A stretch of 64,000 nt of DNA from Prosapia bicincta. Lineage: Eukaryota > Arthropoda > Insecta > Hemiptera > Cercopidae. The stretch spans positions 63,725,753 to 63,789,752 of the forward strand of contig JBAIZL010000004.1 in NCBI GenBank assembly GCA_036971475.1. Reading direction: 5' to 3'. Shown here piece after piece: positions 25,585-37,025 of this stretch (within the stretch, counting starts at the first letter, position 1; each line of letters starts with the position of its first letter). The notes under the pieces were generated by a model. It did no database searches. It was not told the DNA's origin and worked only from the letters and a program-made list of their open reading frames with translations. Made by a program: the position numbers and the translations under genes.

Positions 25585-28440
25585 GCCACAATGGTTTTAA
25601 TATCTCCGATCAGAACAACAATGTATATGAATAGTATTGTTATAGCATACTGATGTACATTGGGTAAATACACTAGTAAACGTGAGTAGTTAATGATAAA
25701 TGTTGATAGACAGCAGAAACAAGAAAACAACGTGTATATTTGTGCCTGTATACGATAAATATATTACTTGTGTGGGACATTATCACAAATCAGCGTGAAT
25801 CGACAACATCAATAAAAATACACAATCTTTAACCGTGAATGTGTTTGTTGTGCAACAGAGTAGCATAGTAATACTACTACTACTAGTTCTAGAAATCTGG
25901 AACTAAATACGTTAAGCTTTCTAAGCTTGAGAAACAGGCATATAGCACGGGTGAGTGAGTTTAATGCATGAATGGTATGTTGATTAAGCATGTTCCTTAC
26001 ATTCTTCTCACATACGACTACATCCGCATCGTCTGCTTTGGATCAAACAACTATATACGAACTACACGGCAAAAGCGTTTTAATTACAAATGGAGTATTG
26101 AATGAAGCGTCGGCTCGTGCATATGTCTTGAAGTAAAACTTAGCGACGAGTAAAACTAACGAAGGCTGGCAAATATTATGAATTCGCACTATACAATCGC
26201 CTTCAACAGGCCAAAGTATAAACGTTAAGCGAACAAAAAAAGAGTAGCTTTAATAAGACGGCAGGAAGTAGCACATCGGCTTCCTGATCTCATCTTCAAT
26301 ATTTACAGCTGAGCCACTGTCCAAATACCCTTAACAAATAGTTTGTTTTTGTTACAGCCCAGTCCATTCGATAAAGTGCAGTCTTAACAATCCCTGATCA
26401 TTCACCGCTCCCTGGGAGTTATTTCCCTTCTCTTACTCTAGTAACGTCTGTTGCAGTCCTCACATAAATTAACATATAACTAATTTAAGAGACGTAACTA
26501 TAATTTCTGCTCGTCTCCACCTCTTACTATCTCTACCCAGTTGTTTTCAAGATAAAACTGCCCTCTCTTCTTCAATATCTAAAAATATCACTTGTTTAGG
26601 TTCCCAACAAACCCTATTCCATTTCCGAATCTTAAAATTCAAAAAAACGTTGCTAGTGGCGCTCCTGGAAAACGACCTCTTTCTTGGTGGTTACGATATC
26701 TCTGCAAAAAAAGGCTATCAACCTGAGAACCATTTACTCCTACATTACTAAAATCACTATCCACTGACTCCTATATGACACTTTTGAGTTCCCTGGTCAT
26801 GAAAGATAACAGGTTTTTGTTAAGCGATATCGCGATTCCAACAACAACAATAAACTACACGTCATCGTTTAAAGACGCCACTGGAGATATTATAGCATCG
26901 GGATAGCACCATATCCCGATGAAAACTACTAAATTGGTGGTAACGAAGATGCCATTGTTGCATCGGCTTTAAAAGCAACCCTACAATCCAGGTAATCTAA
27001 AATTATGATCATCGGCTACGTCTACCTTCTTTTTGTCAAACTGTGGCTCTAAACCATCATATTTCAAGTTTAATAGTAACTCATAGTGGTATTTTAGTTA
27101 TTATTAATTTATTTTATTTTACTAACAATTTTTAGGTCTTAAAATTTATTTTGTAATAAAAAACATAATAATTAAAATGGTAGTTTCTTATATGTTAGCT
27201 TTTTCACATATTACACATAATTATAGATCCTATCTTTTATAAGGAATTGATGTTTCAAAACCACAGACTGGAGCCGATGTTTAGTTTCCAAGAATAAGGA
27301 AATCCGCACAAAGGTAATTTGTTTTGTAAAACATTTCAAATAACCTGGCTCATCAAACCAATAAATGTTGAATTAATCAAGATTCTGTAGATGTATAAAG
27401 GATAGTTTTATTATAAACTCACTTGGGAGTCATTCGTTGATTTTCTTTTTCTTAGAGTTACAGCTTTGTTATGTAGCTCAGAATATACAGTGCTTTTCAT
27501 TATGTATAATGTTATAATACAATTATTAGTAGGGTCAGATATATAATATAATTATTTCTTTAATAATTTTAAGTTTCGCAGTATCAATTGCAAATTAAAA
27601 TAATATCACTAAAAAAACATTGTTTGAAGCGTAACTCGTTGAATTAATTTTTTGGGTATATATACCATAAGAAGTAGTATTAATGCAAGAAAATGTTTGG
27701 AACTTAATTGCAAATATCTATTAGATGTTTTATCGAGAGACTATCCAAATAGTGCAAATCATACACTTAACTATAACCATTTTTCAAAGAGTATTTTTCA
27801 TAAGGAATTTTTGTACGTAGAAGAAATCAATGGGTAAAGTATTGGTGATTCAGAAAAGTTTATTGACTATACCCAGTTATTTCATATTCACTTTAATCAA
27901 TGATAATCCATCACCTAATACTAATACTCACTCACAGTGGAAATACAAAAATAATCATAGTTTATAACATTGTTTAATAAACTTCAACTAACATTATATA
28001 TTTTTCGTCGAACAGACAAACTGATGGATACATGTTTTATTAGTTTCAATCATTTACCAGTTCAACAAAACCACCAGTGCTACTATATATTCTTGTTATT
28101 TAGGGAAAGTATTATCAACATGACGTTGTCCATAAAAATTACAAAACGAATATCTTAAGACGTCGAGGTAAGAAAGATGTTTTCAGTTGTAAAAATGAGT
28201 ACGATTGAGGTTCCAATTCAGGTTCTAAATTTACATGAACTCAGGTTAGAAAAATTCATCAAAATCACCCAAGTTTGAAGGACATTGATGCTTTGACTTA
28301 TTGCTTGCAAGTGAGTGGTTCTGTTCCGAGACATAAAGGAGTGATCTTAGGCGTAACATAGAAGCAGCTACAATCTCTAAACAAAAAGCGGAAATCATTT
28401 ACGTAAATCAAAACAATACAACTTTATAAAAAAAAAAAAA
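25581..28440. other. No recognised gene; one strong hairpin
   Basis: Mostly AT-rich, with moderate G+C at 26030-26950. Short acceptor-like tracts occur near 26340-26355 but lead into frames of about a dozen codons. The hairpin at 26896-26921 is listed separately. Confidence 0.4.
26896..26921. repeat. Perfect 10-bp GC-rich hairpin
   Basis: CATCGGGATA and TATCCCGATG flank the loop GCACCA. The downstream arm runs directly into GAAAAC, but no hammerhead core lies at a fitting distance upstream. Confidence 0.65.
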
Positions 28441-28449
28441 TCACTGAGT

Positions 28450-30480
28450 TATAGGTTATACCAACTTCAACTAAATCTCCCCAACACGATCGGATAAGTA
28501 CTAACACTACAAATCATAATAGACAGTAATATTTAGTCAACAAAGAAATTAATACACATTAAAATAAACACAACAAAATGGTTAATCAATTTTTAAGTGT
28601 AACAAAAAACACAACATACTCTCACCAAACACTAAAATTCCCCCCCCCATACATTTAACCTCACTAATACCAAATTCATACAACACTATGAGTTTAGTAA
28701 ACAAAGCCCTAAAATACAACCTACATTATAAATCAATAACATAACCAATAGAAATATTAATTTACAAAATGAAACATACATACAAAAACACTGACACAAA
28801 ATACCAAGACTCACTTCGACATAACACAAAAAAAAACCAAACACAAAAATATATCCAACAACAACATGAGCAATTAAATTAAAATCGCTGCAAACATAGG
28901 ATGATAAGCTCAACTAAACCACATCATATTCACCACAGCAGACAAAAGCAACACCACAGTAATTATTAATACAAATATCCTATGTGACAAAACCAATGTT
29001 TACATAATAAATAATACATATTACAACTACATACAGATCCCACTGAAAAATATCAAGGAACTAAATAATAAATCCAAATATATCACGAAATATACCACCT
29101 AAAACTAATCCAACCTAATGCGTCTTTCCTTCGCACTCCCCCTAATCTTCAAAAACCCAATGTCTCCATCATACCCATCATCAACTACCAAAAGGCCCCT
29201 GCACATAAACTAGCAAATGATATGTACAAAATAATCAGACAATCTATTAACTTGAACACAGTAACACACATAAAACACAACAAACCTATCAATAAAATAA
29301 ATTACATAAACATACCACCTAATCAACACTACAATCACTGATATAACAATTACATACACCAACGTACCCGTGTCTGAAATCCTCAACATCCTAGATACCC
29401 AAATAATACGGAGCGACATAACAAAAAGCAGCGTTACCGAGATCATAAGCATCCTCCAAACCACCACCAAACCAAACTATTTCACCCACAACTCAAACCT
29501 CTATTCACTACCCTTGGGAAGTCCTATCAACAGCGTACTAAGTGACATTTTCCTTCAACACATTGAAAAAACCAAGAAACTGATAACCAATACATGCAGA
29601 CAAAATCATTTAGGCCTACTGGCACAGATACGTCGAAGATATCATAACACTATACAGAACCAACGCTCGACAATATGAAAAACTCCTCACCTACACTACT
29701 AAAATACACCAAAAACTCCACTTCACTTCAGATATTGAAACCAACCGATCCCTAAACTTACTCGACCTAACCATAAAAAAAAGCAACACACAAAAAGACA
29801 GCTTCAACTTTTACAGGAAACCCGTAACAACAGACACACTTATCCACAACACCTCAAACCACCCTATCCAACACAAACACGCGGCCTTCAGATCCACGCT
29901 TAATAGACATAAAGAAGTCCCAACGACGACCAAAAAATAAACACAAAAATTAAACACAATTAAATATTTAGCATACACAAAGGGATACAGCAACACAATA
30001 ATGGACAAACTATGGTACAAAATACAAAAAAATACACTAAAATTAACACTACAGACAGGGAAAACAAATCCATCACATTACCTTACATAAACGAAATAAC
30101 AGATCAAATAGCCCGCAAAATTCAAAAAATAGGATACAAAATAGCATACAAAACAAATAATAAGCTACAATACAAAATACAACACACCAACAACAAAGAT
30201 AAACTAAAAGCAACAGGCGAATACAAACTGAACTTCGTCGAATGTAACAAATTCTACATTGGACAAACAGGTCGCAGCTTTAAACAAAGAGTCGAGGAAC
30301 ACAAAAAGAACACCAATTCAATATTTTACAATCACATAAAAGAAACAGGACACAAATAAACAGACATTTACCTTAGCCTCAAAATCCTAACACATCAACA
30401 AATAAGGACCATATCTCAACCCACTAGAACAATATGAAATTTGCGGACACAGAAAAACAAAATATACAAACATATTTAAG
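28450..30480 (+). pseudogene. Penelope-like retroelement, copy 1 (broken, near full span)
   Basis: A G-poor, C/A-rich plus strand with conserved PLE blocks in several frames. In order these are: an N-terminal NLTNTKF...LVNKALKYNL block (about 28660-28725); ADKSNTTVIINTN, the family's ADKGNxxV motif (28938-28980); PIINYQKAPAHKLAN (about 29171-29215); YTNVPVSEILNIL, RT motif A region (29355-29395); an FTHNSNLY block and the GSP-N--LSDIFLQHIEK block (29480-29570); YWHRYVEDI, the RT motif C box (29617-29643); LNLLDLTI and a FYRKPVTTDTLIHNTSNHP block (29752-29865). A GIY-YIG endonuclease frame follows (30012-30359) with GEYKLNFVECNKFYIGQTGR. The catalytic YVDD-type box reads YVED. One inserted base (about 29615) breaks the palm frame. 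It is non-functional. Confidence 0.92.
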
Positions 30481-31376
30481 TATTAGTTCTACTATCACTG
30501 ATATAACAATTACATACACCAACGTACCCGTATCCGAAGTCCTCAACATCCTAGATACCCAAATAATACGGAGCGACATACCAAAAAGCCACGTTACCGA
30601 AATCATTAGCATCCTCCAAACCATCACCAAACCAAAATATTTCACCCACAACTCAAACCTCTATTCAATACCGGTGGGAAGTCCTATCAACAGCGTACTA
30701 AGTGACATTTTCCTTCAACACATAGAAAAAACCAAGAAACTGATAACCAATACATGCAGACAAAATCATTTAGGCCTACTGGCACAGATACGTCGAAGAT
30801 ATCATAACACTATACAGAACCAACTCTCGACAATATGAAAAACTCTTCACCTACACTACTAAAATACACCCAAAAATCCACGTCACTTCAGATATTGAAA
30901 TCAACCGATCCCTAAACTTTCTCGACACAACCGTAACAAAAATCAACACAGAAAAACACAGCTTCAAAATTTACAGGAAACCCACAAGGAGAGAGAAGTT
31001 CTAGTGACCGAAGACAACATAAATGAAGAATTAGAATATATATATAAAAAGATACGTAAAAATTACAATACAGAGGGAAAACAAATTATTGCATTGCAAT
31101 ACTATACATAAACAAAACATCAAATTTATTAACCCACAAAATTCCAAAAACAGGATGCAAAATAGCATACAAAACTAATAACAATTTACAATACAAAATA
31201 CATCACGACACCAACAACAACGATAAACTACAAACACCGCGACCTATACAATAAATTCTAGATTGGCCAAACAGAGGAGCCTCAAACAGAGAGTCGAGGA
31301 ACACAATCAGAACATGAAACTAAACATTTTACAATCGCCTAAAAAACTGGAAACAAATGCACATACATTTATCATA
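30481..31376 (+). pseudogene. Penelope-like retroelement, copy 2 (5'-truncated, head-to-tail)
   Basis: It starts inside the motif A region (ITDITITYTNVPV) directly after copy 1's last EQYEICGHRKT codons, so the two lie head to tail. It shares copy 1's palm frameshift and the following YWHRYVEDI frame. After FYRKPT it jumps to a linker (NINEELEYIYKKI) and to a decayed GIY-YIG part (TGCKIAYKTNNNLQYKI, then a stop-filled counterpart of IGQTGRSFKQRVEEH). 5' truncation and tandem placement are typical of PLE integration. Dead. Confidence 0.88.
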
Positions 31377-31911
31377 ATAAATTTATTGAATAACTAATAT
31401 TCGACTCCATCAGTATTTTTATATAAAAAATATAATCTCATTGATCCATATAAAATCTCATTTTCGTATGTGCAGTAAGAAGTAAAAGTTCATCATTTAT
31501 TATACCTTATTAAAACTGCTAATAACTGATGTGTCGTAATATTGCAAGAGCTCTGTAGTCATTTACTACACGCCTCCGTTGCATGGTCATGTTGGCAGGG
31601 GGCTTGGAGTCAGTAGCGAACACTATTTCGATTCAGTTCATAATTTACCCTTTTACACCTTTTGCCAAAGTTAAAATTTCCAAACTTCTAAGGTTTCATT
31701 TTCCTTGGCATTTCATCACGAGTGTCGTTGGTCTCTCTAGCATTGTTTTGACTTTTCGAAACTTGCTTCAAAATCTTTTAGTTTCACAAAAAACCTTTTT
31801 AATGTTAAAAGTCTTTGTCTGTTACTCATTTATATTTAAATTTTAAATTTTGGTTAAAACCTATCTTCACTTAGATACAATTTTTTTTTTAATTTCAATT
31901 TTTAATTCTCA
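31377..31911. other. Unique segment inside unit 1, between two PLE tail copies
   Basis: It is bounded on both sides by a 70-80 base PLE tail segment (31303-31376 and 31912-31985), which reads in one frame as a NILQSxKxxxNxxTYIYH-like end. The segment is T-rich and not C/A-rich, so it is not PLE coding sequence. An 87-codon ATG frame (31583-31846) is Phe/Leu/Ile-rich and unrecognised. It is absent from unit 2. Confidence 0.6.
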
Positions 31912-32160
31912 CTATCAGAACATAAAACTCAGCATATTACAATCGCTTAAAGAAACCGGCAACAAATGCACATACATTTATCATACCCTTAAATGTTATA
32001 CTTCAACAAAAAAAAGGATCACATCTCAACACACTAGAACCGCATGTAATTTATAGACATACGAAAAGTACACAAAAGCACAAAGTACAGACATATTAAA
32101 CAGAAAAACCCAATACAAATCACACATATTGTTTGATACTATCTAAAACCTACCTTTAAA
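31912..32160 (+). pseudogene. Penelope-like element 3' coding tail (unit 1)
   Basis: It continues the endonuclease module past the EH box: a decayed NTLEPHVIYRHTK counterpart of NPLEQYEICGHRKT, then a tail that also appears at 33551-33790. The hammerhead-like motif follows at 32191. Confidence 0.7.
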
Positions 32161-32190
32161 ACCGGCACCGCTTAATCTAATATCTCCTAG

Positions 32191-32245
32191 CAGAAGGCAC
32201 TGATGAGAATCGCCACATTGCGATCGAAAACGTTCTGTCTCAGTA
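32191..32245 (+). ncRNA. Hammerhead ribozyme-like motif, PLE family A, unit 1
   Basis: CTGATGAG (32200-32207) is followed by a stem II of 5-6 bp (ATCGC/GCGAT with one bulged A), then CGAAAACG and a downstream GTC. Both invariant core boxes are present, at the normal distance. Stem III could be AC/GT with a 5-base loop before the GTC. Stem I pairing is weak, so activity is doubtful. PLEs are known to carry hammerhead motifs in their terminal repeats, and this one sits right behind a PLE tail. Confidence 0.6.
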
Positions 32246-33173
32246 AGTTCTTACAAATATACAAAATTAAAGCTTCGGATAGTCATAAACTAATGTTAAA
32301 GTGACATTATTCAGTGTTGTAATTTTAAAATGGTAATTGGAAAACACCTATTGTTTATTTGCATAAATATTATTGCTTGTATATTATACATCAAATCACT
32401 TAATTTTAATTTTTTTACGTGGCCACCGATATTTATATGATGAATGGCTTGCATTTTTTCAAATCTTTTTGCGATCTGGAGAGGGCACAAAGGATAAAGA
32501 AAATGTTTCAATTTCTTTGAAATTACTTTAACGTAATACAAATAGACAATCTCATTAACATCTTATTTGGGAAAATAAGGTTAACAATCACAACAATAAT
32601 GGTATAATACACAACAATAAGAAAAAACTCTTGCCTCTGGAATTTTTATTTTAATATAAATATTTGACAAATTTATTAAAAAGGATTATACATAAACAAG
32701 ATTTTTAAAACATATCTTTGTGAGATTTAATTTATCAAAGAGATTTTCTTGGTCACACGAGACCCGTTGTATGGTACTTTAAATAAATCACCACTGCGGG
32801 TCACCAGTTCCCGTCAGCAATCAACGCCTTAGCAAAACTATATGTATACTATAGTTTTGAAGACCATTTCATTAAATCAGATTAATTGCGTCGCCTTTGC
32901 AAAACACACGTTTATAATGTAATAGTTTTTGCAGTTATTAAAAAATTCATTAAACTCAGTAAAATGGTATAGCTATTAGCATATTTACAAATATTTTACA
33001 CTATCATTAAAAACCAAAAAATGTAATTAAGAGGAATTTATGTGCGGTTTTTTACCGGCTATAGCTCAAAGTACTTCAGTATATACCAGTCATCGAAATT
33101 TCAACTGTTTCATAAGCAATTGCATTTTACAGCAATTTAGCTGCTGCCCGATTGACTCAGTAAAGACATTAGG
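32246..33173 (+). repeat. PLE-associated tail, copy A1 (pseudo-LTR-like)
   Basis: About 930 bases of AT-rich, non-coding sequence, repeated as A2 (33866-34783). A1 and A2 flank PLE fragment copy 3, the arrangement of Penelope pseudo-LTRs. A GACCCG/CGGGTC inverted pair (around 32760-32800) is kept in both. A 27-base run at 32312-32338 recurs exactly, inverted, at 46905-46931. Confidence 0.75.
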
Positions 33174-33800
33174 TAACAAAAATCAACACAGAAAAACACA
33201 GCTTCAAAATTTACAGGAAACCCACAAGGAGAGAGAAGTTCTAGTGACCGAAGACAACATAAATGAAGAATTAGAATATATATATAAAAAGATACGTAAA
33301 AATTACAATACAGAGGGAAAACAAATTATTGCATTGCAATACTATACATAAACAAAACATCAAATTTATTAACCCACAAAATTCCAAAAACAGGATGCAA
33401 AATAGCATACAAAACTAATAACAATTTACAATACAAAATCAACACGACACCAACAACAACGATAAACTACAAACGCAGGACCTATATAATAAATTCTAGA
33501 TTGGCCAAACAGAGCAGCCTTAAACAGAGAGTCGAGGAACACAATCAGAACATAAAACTCAGCATTTTACAATCGCTTAAAGAAACCGGAAACAAACATT
33601 TATCACAGCTTTAAATGTTACATTTCAACAAAAAAGGATCTCAACAGACTAGAACCCCATGTAATTTATAGACATACGAAAAGTACACAAAAGCACAAAG
33701 TACAGACATATTAAACAGACAAACCCAATACAATTCTCACATAATGTTTGATACTATCGAAAACCTGCCTTTAAAACCGGCACCTCTGCCTTTAATCTAA
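33174..33800 (+). pseudogene. Penelope-like retroelement, copy 3 (3' fragment)
   Basis: Nearly identical to 30934-31330: the end of the FYRKPT block, the linker NINEELEYIYKKI, the TGCKIAYKTNNNLQYKI block and a decayed GIY-YIG/EH part, then the 3' tail. It arose by tandem duplication rather than insertion. The 103-codon frame at 33040-33351 joins A1 tail to PLE sequence and is a junction artefact. Confidence 0.85.
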
Positions 33801-33810
33801 TATCTCCTAG

Positions 33811-33865
33811 CAGAAGGCACTATTGAGGATCGCCACATAGCGACCGAAAACGTTCTGTCTCAGTA
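33811..33865 (+). ncRNA. Hammerhead-like motif, unit 2 (core mutated)
   Basis: Paralogue of 32191-32245. The first core box is CTATTGA instead of CTGATGA. Stem II (GGATCGC/GCGACC) and CGAAAACGTTCTGTC are kept. The core changes should abolish cleavage. Confidence 0.55.
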
Positions 33866-34783
33866 AGTTCTTACAAATATACAAAATTAAAGCCTCGGAT
33901 AGTAATAAACTAATGTTAAAGTGATTATTCACTGTTGTAATTTTAAAATGGTAATTGGAAAACACCTATTATTTATTTGCATAAATATTATTGCTTGTAT
34001 ATTACACATCAAATCAAGTAATTGTCATTTTTTAGGTTGCCACCAATATTTATATGATGAATGGCTTGAATTTTGTCAAATCTTTTTGTGATCTGGAGAG
34101 GGTACAAAGGATAAACAAATTTTACAATTTCTTTGAAATTACTTTAACGTAATACAAATAGACAATCTCATTAACATCTTATTTGGGAAAATGAGGTTAA
34201 CAATCACAACAATAATGGTATAATACACAACAATCAAAAAAATTTGCCCCTGGCATTTTTATTTTAATATAAACATTTGACAAATTTATTAAAAAGGATT
34301 ATACATAAACAAGATTTTTAAAACATATCTTTGTGAGATTTAATTTATCAAAGAGATTGTCTTGGTCACACGAGACCCGTTGTATGGTGCTTTAAATAAA
34401 TCACCACTGCGGGTCACCAGTTCCCGTCAGCAATGAACGCCTTAACAAAACTATATGTATATCACAATTTTGAAGACCAATTCAAAAATCAGATTATTTT
34501 CATCGCCTTTTCAAAACACACGTTTAGAATGTATTATTTTTTGCAGTTAATCATAAATTCAATAAACTCAGTAAAATGTTGTTTTCGTATAGCTATTAGC
34601 CTTTATTTACAAATATTTTACACTATCATTAAAAACCAAAAAATGTAATTAACAGGAGTTTATGTGCGGTATTTTATCGGCAGTGGCTCAAAGTACTTCA
34701 GTATATACCAGTCATCGAAAATTCAACTGTTTCATAAGCAATTGCATTTTACAGCAATTTAGCTGCTCAGTAAAGACATTAGG
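33866..34783 (+). repeat. PLE-associated tail, copy A2; end of tandem unit 2
   Basis: It aligns throughout with A1, with small indels. It ends at AAGACATTAGG, after which the sequence is single-copy. Confidence 0.75.
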
Positions 34784-35429
34784 TCATGTAATTTGATCGT
34801 CAATGTTAGTTTGTCTAGTTATATACTTCGTTCAGACAAACGGTATTTAATACTCTTATTATATCTGTTGATGAACTTGGTGATTGAGATACATGTCCAA
34901 TATAAGCTGATCAATATTTCTGAATTAATGAATATTGTTCTTCTTTATCATTAATGGGATATTGTTTGACATTAAATATTTTTAGGAAAAAATTATCTAC
35001 TTTTCGCCCGTTAATGTAAAGGCCTGACCTTGCTCTATAGGAGTCATTTTTTTTCAAATCGGTTCGAACTCAATTCTCTACATTCTCACCCTACACTTAT
35101 CAACCACATAGGAAGAATCTGAGTTGGCTATAAACCCTGCATCTTGTGAACGAATAGCATAATTTGAGAAATATTCGTAGACTTCCGTTTTTCTAGGGTT
35201 TTGCGTGACCTAGACCAAATGTATTATTCATTTCAGTGTAAACATATATCAAGTAATTAAAACTAAAGCGTATGTATTATACACATTTTTACCTATATAC
35301 AAATTAAGGAATGATTAGCGTTTTTTGAGATTTTAAGAAAATATTTATATTCCTATACCATTTCCTTCTTATAACAATAGGGAACGTTTCCGCCATAAAG
35401 CGTCAGAAATAAAATACTGATATATTTTT
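34784..35429. other. No recognised feature
   Basis: AT-rich single-copy sequence. Confidence 0.45.
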
Positions 35430-36005
35430 ACCCAGCCTATAGTGGGATATACTTTTAGATTACACTTTAAATTTATTGTATCTGACATCCGCCTTCAGTA
35501 TAGTTTAGGAGGGTCAGAATCAGAGCTCCAAATGTATTACGCTAGCATCGGGTTTCAAGTATTTATGATTCAGTGTGATAAAAACACCCTATTGTAGTTA
35601 CATGTTGCGATTAACTAATTCATTTTAAAACGAAATGTAAACAAATATTTCTAATAATAAGGGTTCAAATTAGGGAAAAACACAATGAAAATCATTTAAA
35701 ATAAAATGAAGGAATATGTAACCAGGATGTTGCTTGAATATTATTATTTAGATATCCCTGGACACATAACAAATAGATCGACTGGAAATTAAAAAATTTG
35801 TCAAGTTATTCTTGTTAAATTTAAAGTTAATTTTTTAACTGTTAAATAGATATTTCAGAAGTTACTGCAAATAGAAGAAATAGCAATGATATGTTCAATA
35901 ATTTGTTTTATTATTCCGAAGATAGCTGAGTTGGAAATTTTGCTAATTTGTAATAAGCAAAATGAATTTATATAATGGAAAAATCTAATTCTAAGCCTCA
36001 GGGGA
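35430..36005 (+). repeat. Direct repeat F, copy 1
   Basis: It matches 36480-37025. Shared blocks include ACTTTAAATTT-TTGTATC, CAGTGTGATAAAA, TGTAGTTACATGTTGC, ACCAGGATGTTG and TATTATTATTTAGATATCC. There is no coding signal. Confidence 0.75.
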
Positions 36006-36479
36006 CTATAATTGTCAGTTATATGGCGTTTATTATATTACTCTTTATTATTATTTACAAACTATCTTAAAATCGTAATTACAAGCAATATAGTTTTTTG
36101 ACAATATACTGCATCTATTATTTAATCGTAAGAATAAATTCATGTCTTAGATTAGGTTGTCTACAACAATCGGAAACATGTTAATGTTAACAGCCTACTT
36201 GCGAATCTTAAAATTTTTGAAACAGTAGCTGAAATTGCGTAAACACGTAATTAGGCAATTAAATAAATTTGGTGAGTTTAGGTTTAGTTATATATATGCG
36301 TTAAGGAATATATAGGTTTGTATGAATTATAAACAAATAATCTTATATTGTCAAAGAATGCTTCTAACTTTGAAAAAAATTGTGTCAATTACTTTTTTTC
36401 GGTTTTAAATAAATAAGTGGTCCTATTGGGTTTACTTATTAGCTTAGTTTATCATTTAATTTAAAATCAGTCAGTTTGA

Positions 36480-37025
36480 CATATATATGTAATATAATTC
36501 TAGAGTATACTTTAAATTTCTTGTATCCAACATCCACCTTCAGTATAGTCTAGAGGGACAGACACAGAGGTGACTACGTGAATTATGCAATGCGCCAGAT
36601 GCATTAGACCTGCATCAGCCTTCAAGTATTCTTGATTCAGTGTGATAAAACACCCTACTGTAGTTACATGTTGCAATTAATAACCACATTTCGAAAACAT
36701 ATGTAAACAAAAAGCTCTATTAAAACCTGTTCAAAATAGAAAAAAAACAATATAATAATGGGAATATTTAAAAATAATATAAAGGAATATAGAACCAGGA
36801 TGTTGGTTGCTTATTATTATTTAGATATCCATGAACACATAAGAAATAAATCATTGAAAATTAAAAGTTTGCCAAGTTATTGTTGTTAAATTTGTTAATT
36901 CGAAAACTGGTAAATAGATACTTCACGAGATAATCTAAATTTTATTATAAGAAATAGCTAAGATATTTTCATTTTTTTGTTTTATTATTCCTAAGATAGC
37001 TCCCTGGGAAAGTTTTCAAAATTTA
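36480..37025 (+). repeat. Direct repeat F, copy 2
   Basis: Partner of copy 1, about 1.04 kb downstream, with single-copy AT-rich sequence between them. Confidence 0.75.

Larger units (their letters stand above)
30934..33173 (+). repeat. Tandem duplication, unit 1
   Basis: It begins TAACAAAAAT inside PLE copy 2 and ends at AAGACATTAGG. The following unit (33174-34783) repeats it. Unit 1 is about 630 bases longer because of the 31303-31911 segment. The junction at 33171-33175 shows GGT/CGT-type microhomology between the two ends. Confidence 0.88.

Noticed and set aside
29210..29470. Val/Ile-rich minus-strand frames (also 28686-28913, 29811-30020, 30424-30651)
   Set aside because: Reverse complements of the C/A-rich PLE coding strand.
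33040..33351. 103-codon frame
   Set aside because: It runs across the tandem-duplication junction from tail A1 into PLE sequence, so it is a chimera without biological meaning.
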